A stretch of 64,000 nucleotides of DNA from Motacilla alba alba (lineage: Eukaryota > Chordata > Aves > Passeriformes > Motacillidae): positions 75,393,801 to 75,457,800 of the forward strand of contig NC_052017.1 in assembly GCF_015832195.1 (NCBI RefSeq). The letters are read 5' to 3'. The position numbers were made by a program, and so were the translations under genes. Numbering within the stretch: the stretch's first letter is position 1; every line of letters starts with the position of its first letter. A model generated the notes under the pieces. It searched no databases and was not told the origin of the DNA. It was given only the letters and a program-made list of their open reading frames with translations. Positions 25,446 through 39,202 of the stretch are shown here, piece by piece.

Positions 25446-26547
25446 CCCTCTCTTTTCAATAAAGTGTAAGATTTTCAACATCTTTCTCTTTACCAATATA
25501 GCTACCAATTTATTGTAAATAGTAATGGAATGCAGCTGTAATACTTTGAATGTATTTCCTCAGCAATATAAAATACTCTATCATTCCCCAAAGAGAGAAA
25601 ACAAAATCATGTACTATTGCCTCTGCTAGTGCCACACTCTGCTTTCCTAGAAGACATTTATGTGTACCTAACTTAGAACAGTTTAGTCTCCCTATAGCTC
25701 TTGTTTCATTACTTTTTTTTTCCAGAAAAATTTGACACTCACATATTTTTATTGGCAAATTAACTACCTTTTTTTGAACTTAATTATTCTAAATTTTAAT
25801 CTCTTTAATTTCTTACCTGATATACTTACTTGAATTTCTTACCCACCTCATAGTACCACAGCTGTTATTCTTCAGATCTTTTTTCTCTGCACTCTTAGAA
25901 TAACACCAAACTCCAATCTTAGAAAATCTAACCTCCACTTTTGAAATTTCATTTAAATTCTTTCCTAACAAACCCTTCACCACCCTTCCAGTTTTTCTTG
26001 GTCTTTTCTGAAATTTCTTTGGAAGTTCTCATCAGAAAACTCCAGATGTTCTATGGCAGAACAGGTTGCTAATCTGAAATTCTTTCACTTTACTTAACAT
26101 GATCTGGCAACCACAGGGGAAATATTTTTTAAATTTTCCTTTTAAAGGCTAGCATAAATTTTGTCAGAAAAACATGTTAGTTTTTATCCATATTGCCATC
26201 ATTCAATCTAGAACAGGAAATAAAAGTTCAATTTAAAATCCTGATTAATATTTCAAATGTACTTTCATTCTAAGCATAAAATCCAGTCCAGGTTTCATGC
26301 TCCACGTAATGGTCAGGTGGTCATGTTCTATGGTCAGATGTAAAAGACACTGAGAGATATTTTGAAAAAATAATTGAGAGATAAATACATGTATTCTACA
26401 AAATTTTCAGCATTTTTATCTTTTAGTCTCTATTGTTATGAGTAGGAAAAGGTGTTCATTTCTTTTAAAAAGGCTGCATAGTTAAATTGCTGCTAAGTTG
26501 GAGTTTTAACTATTTGTTGTTCATAATTTCATGTTGTAATCACCTGC
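25446..26547. other. AT-rich non-coding DNA
   Basis: Nothing is recognised between the GC-rich repeat and the probable LTR. The sequence is rich in T runs and lacks any exon-like or transposon-like stretch. Confidence 0.6.
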
Positions 26548-27095
26548 TGTTAATGGTTTTTCTCTAATTTCCTGTTGATGGTTAAAAATCCCTCTTTCAT
26601 TGAGCATCCCCTCCCCTTCCCACTGCAACCTCGGAGATGACATCGGGGACTGAAAAGGTGAAATCGGAGCTGACATGCAAACATGAAAGACCAGCATGCA
26701 AAGGTGTAAACACCATACCAAATCCTGCAAAAAAACCCTAAAACAACCAGCCAACATAGAATTAAGGGATCTAAGTAATGTCTAAAGGTGAGCGACTGCA
26801 TCCAGTGTCTGTTAAGATCCTTTTTACCCCTCACCCTAACCTGAAGGATGCCTGCTAGGATTAGGATCACGAATGTCTGACTAAATAATCAGGATCTCCT
26901 GATGCTTCTGTGAGGAAAAGCATCCCCAGCTCTGCCTGCATACCAGCAGACAAAGCTGCAATCATCCTCCGCCCTCGTGCCATTCCTGGGAGCAGCAGCA
27001 GCATGTGTGCCACGTGCTGGTTCTCCCCACCCAAGCTGATTTCTTATTAATAAAGGCATTAAATAGGAAACTTATCTCCTGCCCAATTTATAACA
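26548..27095 (+). mobile_element. Probable solo LTR
   Basis: The block opens TGTTAATGG and is less AT-rich than its flanks. It contains a purine-poor middle and an AATAAA signal near 27050, then ends CCCAATTTATAACA about 40 bases later. A TG...CA frame with a polyadenylation signal near the 3' end is the usual LTR layout, and the text resembles songbird LTRs from memory. No matching target-site duplication was found at these boundaries and no clear TATA box was seen, so limits and class are uncertain. Confidence 0.5.
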
Positions 27096-30080
27096 TCTAA
27101 CAAAGGTAATTGAAGTTGACACCTTCATTAAAAAAATGTGTTTGTTGAGGGAGGGGGGAGAGTTTGTGTTTTTTTCTTACCTGATTGCAATACAACATGA
27201 GATAATTAATTGACAGCATTCTCCATGGTGTAAGGCCTGATTTAGAAACAATTGTGCAAGGTGATATATCTGTCCTTGTCAAAAGCTGGTTTAATGAGAA
27301 ATCTCTGAAAAAATAGGGTTTTTTTTAAACGAGATTGCATGATATTTAATGATCTAAGCACTTAAAAAAAAAAAAAAAGAAGAAATGTAAAATCTTGCTT
27401 GGATTTTAGAAATGTGTTGATTTCATACAAATTAGTTTTCTGCAAAACATTGCCAACCTAACACATACAAGACTTTTGAAATATCAATCTACATCTGTCT
27501 GAAGATCTGGACATTCTCATCTCCTGATTGGGTAATTCACTATATTCTCTTTTGCAGAGCCTTATGTAAAAACATATACACTGACTTATTTCTCTACCTC
27601 AAATTAACATCAGTCTTGATAAAATCATGTATAAGTTTTTCTCTGCTTTATCTACAACAAATTCCTGTTGAGTACATTCTTATTTGTCAAGTATGCTTTG
27701 AAATTTGAAATATGCCTCAGATATTTTATTTTTCCCTAAAATTCCTTTTTCAGCCACTAAAAGTAAAAGAAAATAATGGAAAATTATTAAGACAAAACTA
27801 GTTATCTCTAAGAATCTAATAGAGCCTCAACAAAGTATTAGTTTCCTATTGTAAAATCTGGCCAATCAACTTGTATCTTAAAAACATATCTCCAAAATTT
27901 TAATTTAACTTCCTCATGGCAGTGGCCTTGAGCTCTAAGTGAATTTTTCAGGATCTGATTCCCTCTGTTTTGTAAAAGATTTTTCTGTCCAATATAACTG
28001 TTCATAGATCCAAAGTTAAGTTTTTTTAATTTTTTTTCAGTTACTCTGAATATTAGAATGGATAATCAGCACCCTTATAAAAGGTGGCAGCCATTCCACA
28101 TTTACAAGCTCAAGGTAGCATGTAATCAGTAAAAAATTCTGTTCTTAAGTTACTCAGTGCTTATAGGAGTGGATTTTGTAGCTTTATTCCCAGTATGAAA
28201 TCTGTACCAAAAAAAAAAGCTTGTTACTGGCCCCAGAACTCTGGAGCTTCTGCTAAAGCAGTAGGACCTTGCACATGACAATGCTCCCAGCCAAATTGTA
28301 AATGCACTGACCAATCTGGCAGCTGTCACACAGATCTGAATCAAATAAAAACATGCATCATGAGGTGAATCCCAAAGTAGACCTTAATTATTTCTAGCAC
28401 CATTGATTAGGACCGCCTGACAGGAGTGATAATTACATGCTACATTTCTAGAAATTAATGCTTGACATTCTGCATCAAGTTTCTTGCAACATGCTGAATT
28501 TCTGGAACCATTTTACTTTAGTCGTTTTTTGAGAAAATAACAAAAAAAGTTGTTGCACATGTTATTTGATTGGTTTTTTTCCTGCCTGCATCTCTATCCA
28601 TTCGCTCAGCAGTTCAGCTGTTTGCAATCCAATTTCTATGTTTGATGTATCAAGCCGCACGACCTTGGGTCAGGTTTACCACTAAAACTCTTAGGCTTTG
28701 AAAAAGAACACATGAGAGACTGCATAACCTGGAGTCATGCCATGTAAGAAAAGTAAAACCGAGATGAGTTACAGCTTAGGGATTCAGGAGGAAAACTACA
28801 GATATGAATGAGCAGGCAAAGGTAAGTAAAACAAACAAAAGGAAACTGACACAGTGTAACTACAGTGATTGACATTGATTGACATTGAACGCCAGTCTAT
28901 TCCAGGGAGCAACAGGCCAATTTTTCCTAATCTAAGACTGACTGGCCAGCAAAGGCTCATCATTAGCATATTAATGGGCACATTAACCAGGAAAAGTTGT
29001 AGGAACATGTTAGTTCTGACTATCTGCTCTATGAGTAGCCAGTGTGTAATTGCTGGTTCTCTTCAGCTGTATGTGTCCTCTTTACAGAATTCCCTTCATA
29101 AGGTAAAAGTTACCCAATCTAAAATATCCAAAAGAGAGAAGGTTGCACTGCAGCAGACTCATGCTTTGGGACGAGCTCACTAGGTCAGAAAACATGACTT
29201 TTTTCTGGTTTTCCCACTTCTAATAAAAAGTCAGGGGGCATATTTTGATAATATTTTTGACATTACTGACTGTAAAAAATAGCAAAAATTTTGATAGTGC
29301 TGGTTAGAGACCCACAGATGTATAGGGATCATCATAGAGTCCTAACAATAACCGTAGTGTATTTGTGCCATTCTCACATTTTAAAAACCTCACATTTTCC
29401 AGCATTTGGGAAGCTGTGTATGGCAAGACTAAGATCTCAGCAGAATGTCTGAATATGTTGTCAACATTGTCTTGCTACTGGGTGTAAAATGAGGCTTTGA
29501 TTGTGTATTTCGAGATTGTCATCAGCATACTTAAATAAAAAGTTCAGTGCTAACTAACTTGAATGTTTTGTTCTCTGATGTTTACACTATTGTTAACACT
29601 AATTTTTTTTCCCAAAACTCTCCAAAGCAAAAGCAAAAAAACCCAAACAAACATAAATACAACAAAGTTAAGATTTCTCTCTTTGAATGTTTTCATTTGT
29701 TCTTTTTATATTTCAGGTTTAGGAAGGTTTTGATTATGCAAGAAATAAGGAATGAAAAAGTGGAAAAATCTTTTTAATTCTGGAAGTTCTGTGCTGCTCT
29801 GAATCATCAAAGAATGCATTTCAATGTTAACTATTTTAAAAACAGTGCGATAATCTTGAGCACTTCCCTGCTATATTATTACAATCTGCATTCTGTTTAA
29901 AGTTTAATTTTAAAAATAATTGTCCCTTATTAAAATCTCCCACATTACATTACTGCTGGTCATGCAGAAAATTACTTTGCTTCAGGAGACAAAACCATTC
30001 AATAAAATAATTTCTGTCCTATAGATGAAAGAAAATTGGCATAATCACAGTGGAAAATCTTGGAAGTGCTTTGTTTACTA
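27096..30080. other. AT-rich non-coding DNA
   Basis: Contains a poly(A) run near 27363-27378, a G-rich patch near 27148-27161 and a short tandem ATTGACATTG duplication near 28866-28886. No gene or transposon is identified. The 104-codon frame at 28869-29183 has no recognisable motif. Confidence 0.6.
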
Positions 30081-30144
30081 AGCTGAGCGGCAAGCATCAA
30101 GAAGAGGATTTAGTGCTTGTGACTCTCATGCACTTTTCACTACA
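30081..30144 (+). repeat. 64-bp direct repeat, copy A
   Basis: This stretch recurs at 31431-31494, exactly 1350 bases downstream, with five mismatches. The cores CAAGCATCAAGAAGAGGATT and GACTCTCATGCACTTTTCAC are identical. The origin is unknown. Confidence 0.93.
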
Positions 30145-30859
30145 TTCTTGAAACTAGGAAGTGATCTCCCAGGTCCTTCTGGCATTGTTTATGCAGCATG
30201 GTCTGAATGAAGTGGGAAATAAACATTTTATAAGTGGCAGAACTATCAAAAATCTTGGAAAAAGTGAATACAATGATGTAATTTACAAGAAGAATTTTCT
30301 ATACTTCAATTTATGCATTTTTTTCAGGACATAGTGAGTTGACAGTACAGAAAAAGTTGGACAAAATTAAACTTTTTTTCTCTTTTCTTCCTACAGGTTT
30401 GATCAAAAGAAAAAAGAGCATGAAACACACCTCAGGGCAGAAAATGGAAAATTATAAAGTTAAATTTCTGAATTTTTAATAATCTATCAGTCTGAGAATT
30501 TTTTTTTGTAGTGCTAGCATTAAATGTAGCAGTAGCAACACTAATATGACTTAAATAAACTGAAAATGAGAATACTATTATGTAAGAGACGTTCATTTTA
30601 TCCAAGAGAAAGTAATTTTTATTATGACAAGGCTGAAGTTTCCTTTTATTCTTGTTTATTCTTATCCTATTCTACCATATAAAGGCTAGAATTCTCCATG
30701 TGCCTATCTCTCCCCTACATTGACATACTTCAGAGGCTGGAGAAGAATTTGGTTGGAACTATGGAAGCCTTAGTGAACAAAGACCCTGTGTATTCTAGAA
30801 CAGATGCCTGATTTGGACAGGCAGGTATGTTTTCATTGTGAAATGATTAAACAAACCAT

Positions 30860-31300
30860 GTACCAAACAGCAGCACTGAGGCTGCTCCACAAGGGCTGCT
30901 GGAGCAGGAGCAGCAGATGCTGACAGCACAAGCCGTGCTTTCCCTAGCAGGGTGCAGCCTGGCAGGGCCCAAGCAGGGCTGGACTAGGAATGCCAATCCA
31001 CTGGACGGCAATCCGAGGCAAGGTGAGGGGATGAGTCAGGGCAGGGAACCAGCAAACCCTTTGAGGGTTTGCTCAGAAAGAGCAGAAGACTGAACACAGG
31101 GACAAGGTGTGATGGGGTGTCCCAGCCTGGTAGAGCCCAAACAGAACCCCTGGACCTGGCAGAAGACACCTGTGTAGAGACCCCGGTGAGGCTGGTCAGG
31201 GCAAGGAAGGTCTGTTGGTAGAACCCAGATCGTGACACCAGCAGAAGGAACTGTCTAGCATGGATTTGCTGGAATTGAGACCTCACATGCAATTCTCAGA
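30860..31300. repeat. GC-richer block, probable decayed repeat
   Basis: The block stands out from its AT-rich surroundings by base composition and contains a perfect 10-bp hairpin (31051-31073). A 102-codon minus-strand frame (30984-31292) lacks any motif. I do not recognise the repeat family. The 64-bp direct repeat copies at 30081 and 31431 lie on either side, so it may sit inside a duplicated or inserted unit. Confidence 0.4.
31051..31073. repeat. Perfect 10-bp inverted repeat, 3-nt loop
   Basis: AGCAAACCCT, TTG, then the exact complement AGGGTTTGCT. This is one of the strongest short hairpins seen in the window. It lies inside the GC-richer block. Confidence 0.92.
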
Positions 31301-31430
31301 GTATGTTTTCTCCAGTTAATCTTGGTTTATGAACCATGAGGTCAATATTGTGGGACCATGCCAATTAAACATTTTTTTCAGTCCCTTGGAGAAAGTGTCA
31401 GAGCTCACTTTCAAAGATTATAGATGATGA

Positions 31431-31494
31431 AACTGAGCTGCAAGCATCAAGAAGAGGATTCAGTTCTTGGGACTCTCATGCACTTTTCACTACT
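31431..31494 (+). repeat. 64-bp direct repeat, copy B
   Basis: This is the partner of 30081-30144, in the same orientation and about 92% identical by eye (59 of 64). Confidence 0.93.
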
Positions 31495-34400
31495 TTCCTC
31501 TCCCTACCAAATGCAGGGAAGCTGGTCAGTAACTCTAGAGTGAAGGGGTACTGTTCATACATATCTGATCAACCTGGAGGAACAGGTCAACAGGAAATGT
31601 AAGAAATTTGACAAGGCACAAGAAGCACTTGTGCAAGGATATGGGCTGGAGCCTGCCTGGCTGGGAGCCACTTACAAAATACCTGCCAAATCTCTTGTGG
31701 GTTTGGTTTGTTTTGCTTTGTTTGCAATCCCCATAGCTTCATCCAAGGCTACTTAATTATAAGTAAGAAGTACATCAGTTGCCTGATGATTGATGAAAAG
31801 ATTGTGGATTGCTGAACAGATATTACAAGTCCATTGCCTTATATGAAAATTCAACAATGGTCTTCTAAGCCACTGACAATATAATGGATTTCTCAAGGCT
31901 TGGAATAAACTTCACTGCAGAAAGCACAAATACTCCTTCAGGAAGGATTTGGAAATAATTTTAGATTTTATGGTTTGTGTAACTCTAACTTTTCCTTTAT
32001 CTCAGCACTTTTAGCCTTTTTGTTTCCGTTGCTGCTAAGGGAAAGCTACTGCTGGATTATGGATTGATTGCGCAGAGGTGATATGTGAGCAAGCAAGGTA
32101 CCTACCTACTTTGATCCACTGGCAAAGTTAATTTGTATCAAACTGTCTTTCAGATGTATTACTGCTCCCAAATATGCATACTGAAAGGGTGAGACCATTA
32201 AATAGACTATTACACAAAGGTAAGTTGTAGTAACCCCTCTAAGACATTTAAGTGTCGGATCGGCAATAAAATGTAATGATAAATTCTAGTTTTAATAGAT
32301 CTTGAAGAATATGTTCAAATAAAACTTTAGGGGTTCAATAAAATGTGATACCTAACCCTCAGTAAAGTACAGCTAGACTTTCTGTATTAGTGTATAATGG
32401 TAGAAGGTTTTAGTAATTTCAAGGGAAAGTTAATATTTTATATGAATATTTAAATACTTGACACATTATTAGGAAGATTGGGACCAAAATCTCATATTAC
32501 TAAGTGACTATTTAGTTGATTCCATTAGAATTTTACTCATTTATGTTGGTTCTAAAAGTCATTCCTAATTTGGCCCATGCTAGAGGTCTAAACCAATCTT
32601 AAAAAAAAAAAAAGTCACTACTTCATCTATGTGTTTCTCATCATTCATTTCACACTTATATTTGCTACTTAGTGAGAATGATTACTTATTGAGAGCTCAG
32701 TTCATCTCTCCTGGTCATTAAACATTTGTCCTTCTTACAATGATCAGCAAGTGATAATTTATCATCACACAATAGACAGGGCATTTCTATATTGGATAAT
32801 GAGGTCCATGTTTGTTCTTGCTAAAAATTATGTTCAGGAATGGATAAATTAGTAAAAAATATTCTAAAATAAAATCATGTTTCTCACAAATGAGACTCAT
32901 AAACAGCAGACTCTTTTTTTTTATTATTATTCACAAAACCCCCCACAGTATTTTTAAATATATTGAGGATTTTTAATTTAAAAATATAAATTAGCATAAT
33001 AAGTGTCTCAGTAGGTAACTACTTCTTACCGACTAACTATGGTTGCCAAAGTTGCAATTCACATTTTTATTTTTTGAAGGAAGTTATAAATCCACATTAT
33101 TTTCAATGGAATTAATATTGATTGTACTTGGCCATATTAGTGCATTCCTGTAATTACAGTCACCTCTCATAAGTAATTGGTCTAGCAAGGCTTCCAAAAT
33201 ACATCCTAGAAAGGAAAAAAGAGTTAGATTTTTGTAAAGCATTGTCAAGCTCCTCATACACTAAGATGAAACAAGAACTAGCTCTTATTAGCAGCTAATG
33301 GAATGACTTACATTTTCAGATAGGTCAAAATTTTAAAAGCACTCCATGCCAATGAGACCAAAGACAAAAATTGTCATGTTTTCTATGAATCAAAATCCCT
33401 ACAGAAGCAGAAACAAATGTTCCTTGTAAGATGAGACTGTCCAAAACTGACCTTAGTTTTATCAGTTTGTTGCTGGTCAGCACTAAGCAGCAGTAAAGGA
33501 CCTAGTAAAAATCATGCTGTTTTTAGTGTGAGAGGGTCACAGCTCAAATCCATCCCTGGAGGTCACAAAGATGCTGAGTAAGAAGGTATTTCCTGAGTAG
33601 TCCTGAATGGAAGCTTTTCTTGAAATAAGTGAATAGTGATAGCATGAATTTAAAGCCTTATATAAGATTTTTAGTATTTGCCTGCCAAACTCTGTGGTAG
33701 ATAGTTCTATAATTTTTTTCATCAAAATTATAACTCTATAATGACATGTTCCATAATTGAAAAGCTGTTGTCTAAGTGGGGCACAGGAATTTCCATTCTC
33801 TCCCCAGATTAAAATTACCTACACTTAAAAAAGAATATGTACAAAAGGATATTAGGTACTGACTTCTTACTAATGTAATCTGAGCTATGCAGAACCCTCA
33901 GACATCTTTATAAGATTTCTTATGTAGAAAAGAAAAAGAGGGAAGAATTAGGAAAAAGAATTCTGTGTTACTGATTGATGCAAGAGTGAGCAAATTTGCC
34001 TATGATTTTCCTGAGTCATTCCCTTAGAGAAACCTAGTAACAAGGCTGTGGAAAACAACTAGTCCATTGCTGTGTCTAACTATTTTAACATTTTTCTTTT
34101 GACTATTGATTATCAAAATTTGTAAAATATATAAACAATCAATCTGTGAATCTTCTTAATTATTCTGAGTGATCCACATGTTTCCTCCATTTTTCATATA
34201 GAACAGAAAGTGCCTGCATAGCAGAGCCTGTGTTGAAGAACTAAAAAAAAAAAAATCCAAGGCATTTAAAAGTCATGCTGAAAGGCTAAAACTATGTAAC
34301 ACTGGAGAAGTTAACTTTGCACTTTAGTGTGCTCAGAAAATTGATACAGTGTATGATGCTATCTGTTCTTCCATTTAAAATTAGAAGCCTCAAACTATAG

Positions 34401-35309
34401 ATCATCAAAACTCATTTTCCAGAAAACTAGCAAAATACAGTTTGACAGATTGATTCTTGTTAACAGTGAAAAGGTATTGCACATACTGACCTGAACTGAT
34501 TTCAGGTGTTTTGGTTTTTTTGTTGTGGTTTTTTTTTTTTTTTCTTTTTTATAATAGGAACTAGATCATCACTTTTTATCTCCTGACATATGGATATCAG
34601 AAGATTTATGCAATTTGATAACGTCAAAGAGTTTAACCAGCAGAATACATAGTTTCTGGCTCAGTCTGGATTTTTTTTTTAATGAATATGTAAATAACAA
34701 TAAGAAACAAAATAAATTAGTAGGAAGTGAAAACTACTTCAGGAGGTAAAAAATAGCACATAAATATGATCACTGTTGTACATAAATTTCTTCCCTGTAA
34801 ACTCCGATCACCTACACCTCACCCCTCCCAGGGAGGAACCAAGTGTTGTGCAGTGGTTTAAAAAAATTAGACATTTTTTAAGGGCATGGTGACATTTTTT
34901 AAAAATGCATTTCTACTAAATATTTAGATATTTTTCGTAGGTTCAAAATCAGAACTTTTTCCTATTTAAGAATAAGGGTCATTAAGAGAACTACCAATAA
35001 TTCCACCACTGTCAATTGTATGTTTGAAATCAAATTTTTTCAGGAAGATCAGGTCCTGAGCCACAACATTTCTCAGTGTGACAGACACTGGTGAGACTGG
35101 TTTTTTTTTGAGTAATACAGCATTTAGAAGATAAGATTACGAGTCTTGAAAGTCTGTGGTTTATAAAAATATATAGATAATAAAAAATTCCTGACCACCA
35201 CCTCTCCCTGAGGACAAACACTCTCACAATTCAAATTAATCTTTTATCATGAAGATAGCTGACAATTTTAAAAATCATTACATAAATTAAAACATCTTTG
35301 TTTATCTAT
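31495..35309. other. AT-rich non-coding DNA
   Basis: Only short A/T runs and a T/G low-complexity tract at 34507-34550 are seen. No gene, RNA or clear transposon is recognised. Confidence 0.6.
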
Positions 35310-35745
35310 GGAATCATAGAGTAATTTAGACCAGAAAAACACTTAAGATCCTTGAGTCCAGCCATCAGCCTAATACTACAAAGTTCCCCACTAAAGCCTG
35401 TTCCATCCAATAAATATCATTCCTGTTCCATCCTTTAAATATCACTATGGATGGTGACTTAACCACTTGCCTGGGCAGCTTGTTCCAAAGTTTGATAACC
35501 CTGTCATTGAACACTAGGCACCTTTCCAAATGCTCTGTTGCCAGCCTGTTGTGCTATGTGGGGTTGTTGCCACGCAAGTGCAGGACTCAGCATGTGGCCT
35601 TGTTAAGCTCACACCCTTAGCCTTGGTCCATTTATCCAGCTGTCCAGATCCCTCTTAGGAGTCTTCCTACGCTCTGCCCTAGGTTACACAAAGTACCACT
35701 ACTACCTTTTCTGTGCTCGGCCTCAGTTTTCAGGTTTTTTCTCTT
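35310..35745 (-). mobile_element. CR1 LINE fragment, minus orientation
   Basis: The plus strand starts with GGAATCATAGAG, the complement of the CR1 3' terminal repeat. It then follows the reverse complement of the CR1 3' UTR (GATGGTGACTTAACCACTTG, GGGCAGCTTGTTCCAAAG). From about 35580 it follows the adjoining upstream part (CAGGACTCAGCATGTGGCC, CCAGATCCCTCTTAGGAG). The expected text between about 35530 and 35570 is shortened, indicating an internal deletion. The element is old and non-functional. Two similar 25-base stretches at 35398-35447 look like a tandem duplication, but the second may simply be the normal CR1 text. Confidence 0.88.
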
Positions 35746-38700
35746 CTCTGCTAGTCACTAGAAAAACCAACTAAAATATCATATTTACAAGTAGGTCAAT
35801 GAAAATCATCAGTATTATCAGTATTGCTGCAGTTCAAACCATCATATCCCTCAATAAATCCTACAGTGCAGGGACTGAAAGGATTGTGCTGTTGCCTTAA
35901 AAAGGGTACAATGGGGGTGATTCATGGGGATTGATTACATTTCCCATTATACTTTCTCCAGAAGCAAACCATTGTACAAGTCAATCTTCATTCTTTAAAA
36001 TATTACTAGAAAATATGACAAATAGAAAATATAGAAAATATGCTTTCATTATATTAGTGTATGTATCAGGCTGCTAACATGCATGTTGAAGTGTGCATGA
36101 ATACTGTTAATTTCAAACTTATTCTAGTTAGTGAAAAAAAAATTGATGGAAGCAATTAAAAAAAAGTTTTATTAAAAAAATAAATTTTATATTCCCTTTG
36201 TTACCACTGTGAAAACGTTCCCTGCAGAAAATTGTTATAAAGGAACTAAGTATTGGAAGGTGGCTTCTTAAAAAGGAGTAATTTGTTGATCATCTACACT
36301 TGATTGCAATCTCAGTTGTACCTTATGGACGTAGAGACATTATGAGCTTTTCATAAAATTTTAAATACAAATAGTTAAATTCACGTAAATTCTTGCTTAG
36401 GAGTTCAAGCTTAAAAATGCCCCATTTGGATTTATGTTTCTGTATAAAGTGAGTTCAGTATATTTTGAATAGAAACAACAATGTGCAGCTTTAATGCAGT
36501 TTAAGTAATTTGTTCAAATTAAATTCACATTGATTTGGTTTTCCTGAATGTTTTAATTTATAAAATTATTGAAGGAAGGACTGGCAATACTAATGATAAG
36601 ATGGCTGTTTTTCAAGGTTCTAACATAGGGAAAACACCCCGCAAAAGGAAGCACTACTTCTAGAAACCATCATTATCTTATAAGTTATCTTCTCTGATCT
36701 GTAAGAGTCTGCTTCAAAAATAGAATAATATTAAAGTAAGTAACATTTCCCAACATTTAAGTAAGATTAATTCAGCTAAATAACATGTACACAGCAATGG
36801 CTCCCTTGAAGTCATTAGCCTCCCACTGATTTTCTGTGCAGAAATATAATCAAAGCTTAGGGAAATCTAATTCACTACAGCTACTTTGCGTAAAACCAGA
36901 ATGAACTCAAGCTACAACAATACAAAATTTCTGCTCTGTAAAAGTATAAGTGGGAGGAAAAAAAAGATGAATGAATTTAAACTAATTAGCCTATGTAAAG
37001 GTTAGGTACACTGCTTACAGCAATGATAAAATTGTGGCTCTTAGGTAAGCAAAAAAAGGTTGTCATAGCTGTTTAATACTTGTCCTCTTTCTTACTCTGA
37101 AATATGGGAACAATAAATACTGAACTGCCATATTGGCAGAGATAAGACAATAAACATCTCTCAGAAATATCCAGTTTATTACAAAAGAGAAAAAGAACAA
37201 AGGCTGTTCTAACAGTGTTACAAAGTGTTGTAATGCAATCACACACTGTTCTCAGTGTACTAGGTATTCAAATTCCCAGAGAGGAAATATTTTGCAAAAC
37301 GAGCTCACTGCCCTCCACTAAAACAAAGGATTTCTATTGTGGAGGTACCACTGACCCAGCTTTAGGCCAGTGACCTGTTGCACACCTTGATTACAACTGT
37401 ATTTCATTAATTCCATCAGCTACCTGTGGACACAGTAATAGGAGAGTTTCTTACATGTCCCCCTTTCAGATGATTTCAATGTTTTGAATGTGGTTATGTC
37501 TGAGAGAATTCATCAGCTATTTAGGAATACAGAAGTAAAAAGTAACAAACAAAAATGTGGCATAGTCTGAGGTACCTGTTAAACAGAAATTTAGTTCTGA
37601 AAAGCCAGTGAAATACCTTTTTTAAAACTTCTCCAAATACATGTCTACTGAACATATGAGAATATCTTCCCACCAAATGAAGTCTGAAGTCATAATTATA
37701 ATTTGACCAAAGAGAGCAGGAAAGCACGAGGATATTGTCAATATCCAAAGGAACTTAAATCAGCAAGAAGTGTGTTAAATAAAATCCTGTATACTTATAC
37801 ACAGATTTGAAGGGAAAAATAAAGCAATAACCTATATGGTATTAAACTTGGTATTTAAGTTGATGCTGAGTCATGTGTTTAAACACTGAAGAAGAGTAAA
37901 ATAAAGAATCTAAATCCTCATAACAGAAGTGTTTTCAGCTTGCTGAACCAAACAGGAAATCTCGCCCTTACTGCGCAATCAGTTATAACCTCAACATTTT
38001 GCCTTTGGGTTCTTGAGCCATTTCTGATACAGCTCTTAGTGAGACCTAAAAGTTGAAAAGTTTAATCTTTAAGACCTTTCCAGAAACCCTTTAGTTGTAC
38101 ACTATTTCTAGGTAGATTAAATATTTTTCTCATTCTATATGACAAAAAACCCAATAAATTACCCAGATTCTAATAAAGTATTCAATATTATTAACAAGAC
38201 ATTTCTCTGCAAATGTAGATTCTTGTGAAAACAAAAATCATTCACACTCAAGAACTGAAAAATGCTAAATAATACCTTCTCCCTGTCCCTCCCAGCAATT
38301 CCCATCCCCTACTGATCTACTTATTTTTAAATCAGCTAAGGTCTTCACTGGGTCTTCTGGACAGTCTCATCAGAATACAATACTTAGTAGGAACAAGGAT
38401 GACTTTTTCCAAGTGAGAAAAAGATTATTCGCTCCTAGAATTTAAGAGCTGTACTAGTGACTGCCACCAAGAACAAATTTCTTGAATAATGGACCTATTA
38501 GCAGTACTATGGTTCCCTTCCTGAAGGGTTTCCTTCCTGAAGGCATATAAAACCTGCCTGATTCTAGAACATTTCTAAATTCAGTGTGTTTCTGCTCCTA
38601 CTTAATTGATTAATGTGACTGTTTTATTATCTGGATGAATCCTTCCCAAGGTCCCTAACTTTTTAGCACTGCTACTTGCAAATTTAGATGTAACAAACAA

Positions 38701-39040
38701 TCTCGTTGAGGACCTCTTCTACAAAGAAGCCTTTCAACTATTATCAAAAGACTAAAATTCTAAGCCAAATAATTAATTTCTGAGTAGAATTTTCATATGG
38801 TTTCTGTAGGTCTGTATGACACTAATATTTCCTGATCACTTAGGATTTGCGTCCCTTTCAGATCACTTTTTTCATTGTGTAGATAGTGCTAACTTTAATA
38901 ATTAATAGTGGATAAATCTCAGCTCTTTTTGCTGATGATTAACTGCAATCAGGAGGCCTGTGATCATCACATACAAAAAACTACTTACACAGAATTTGGA
39001 GCCTAAAGTCCCTGAAATTCAGCAGCCTCTTTTCAATTTG
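35746..39040. other. AT-rich non-coding DNA
   Basis: No recognisable gene or transposon. A 16-bp imperfect tandem TTCCTTCCTGAAGG repeat lies near 38515-38545. Confidence 0.6.
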
Positions 39041-39202
39041 AAAATAAAATAAAACCAAACCAAACAAACAACAAATAAAACCAAAACAATGTCAACAACA
39101 ACAAAGACACAAAAAAACCCCAAAACCAAAACCAAAAAAAACCCAAACAAACAAACCAAAAACCACCCTAACCAACCAACAACAAAACCCCAAATCAAAC
39201 TA
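39041..39202. repeat. A/C-rich low-complexity tract
   Basis: About 160 bases are almost devoid of G and dominated by runs of A separated by C pairs or quadruplets (CCCC AAAACC AAAACC type). The minus strand is G/T-rich. The tract produces a lysine/threonine/asparagine-rich open frame on the plus strand (39089-39466), which is not a gene. It resembles the tract at 4514-4572 in the opposite orientation. Confidence 0.9.

Noticed and set aside
25025..25508. Minus-strand frames of 144 and 130 codons
   Set aside because: They overlap each other and lie over the GC-rich dispersed repeat; both strands are open there because of base composition.
27148..27161. G-rich GAGGGAGGGGGGAG as a G-quadruplex
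   Set aside because: It has too few separable G runs for a confident three-tetrad structure.
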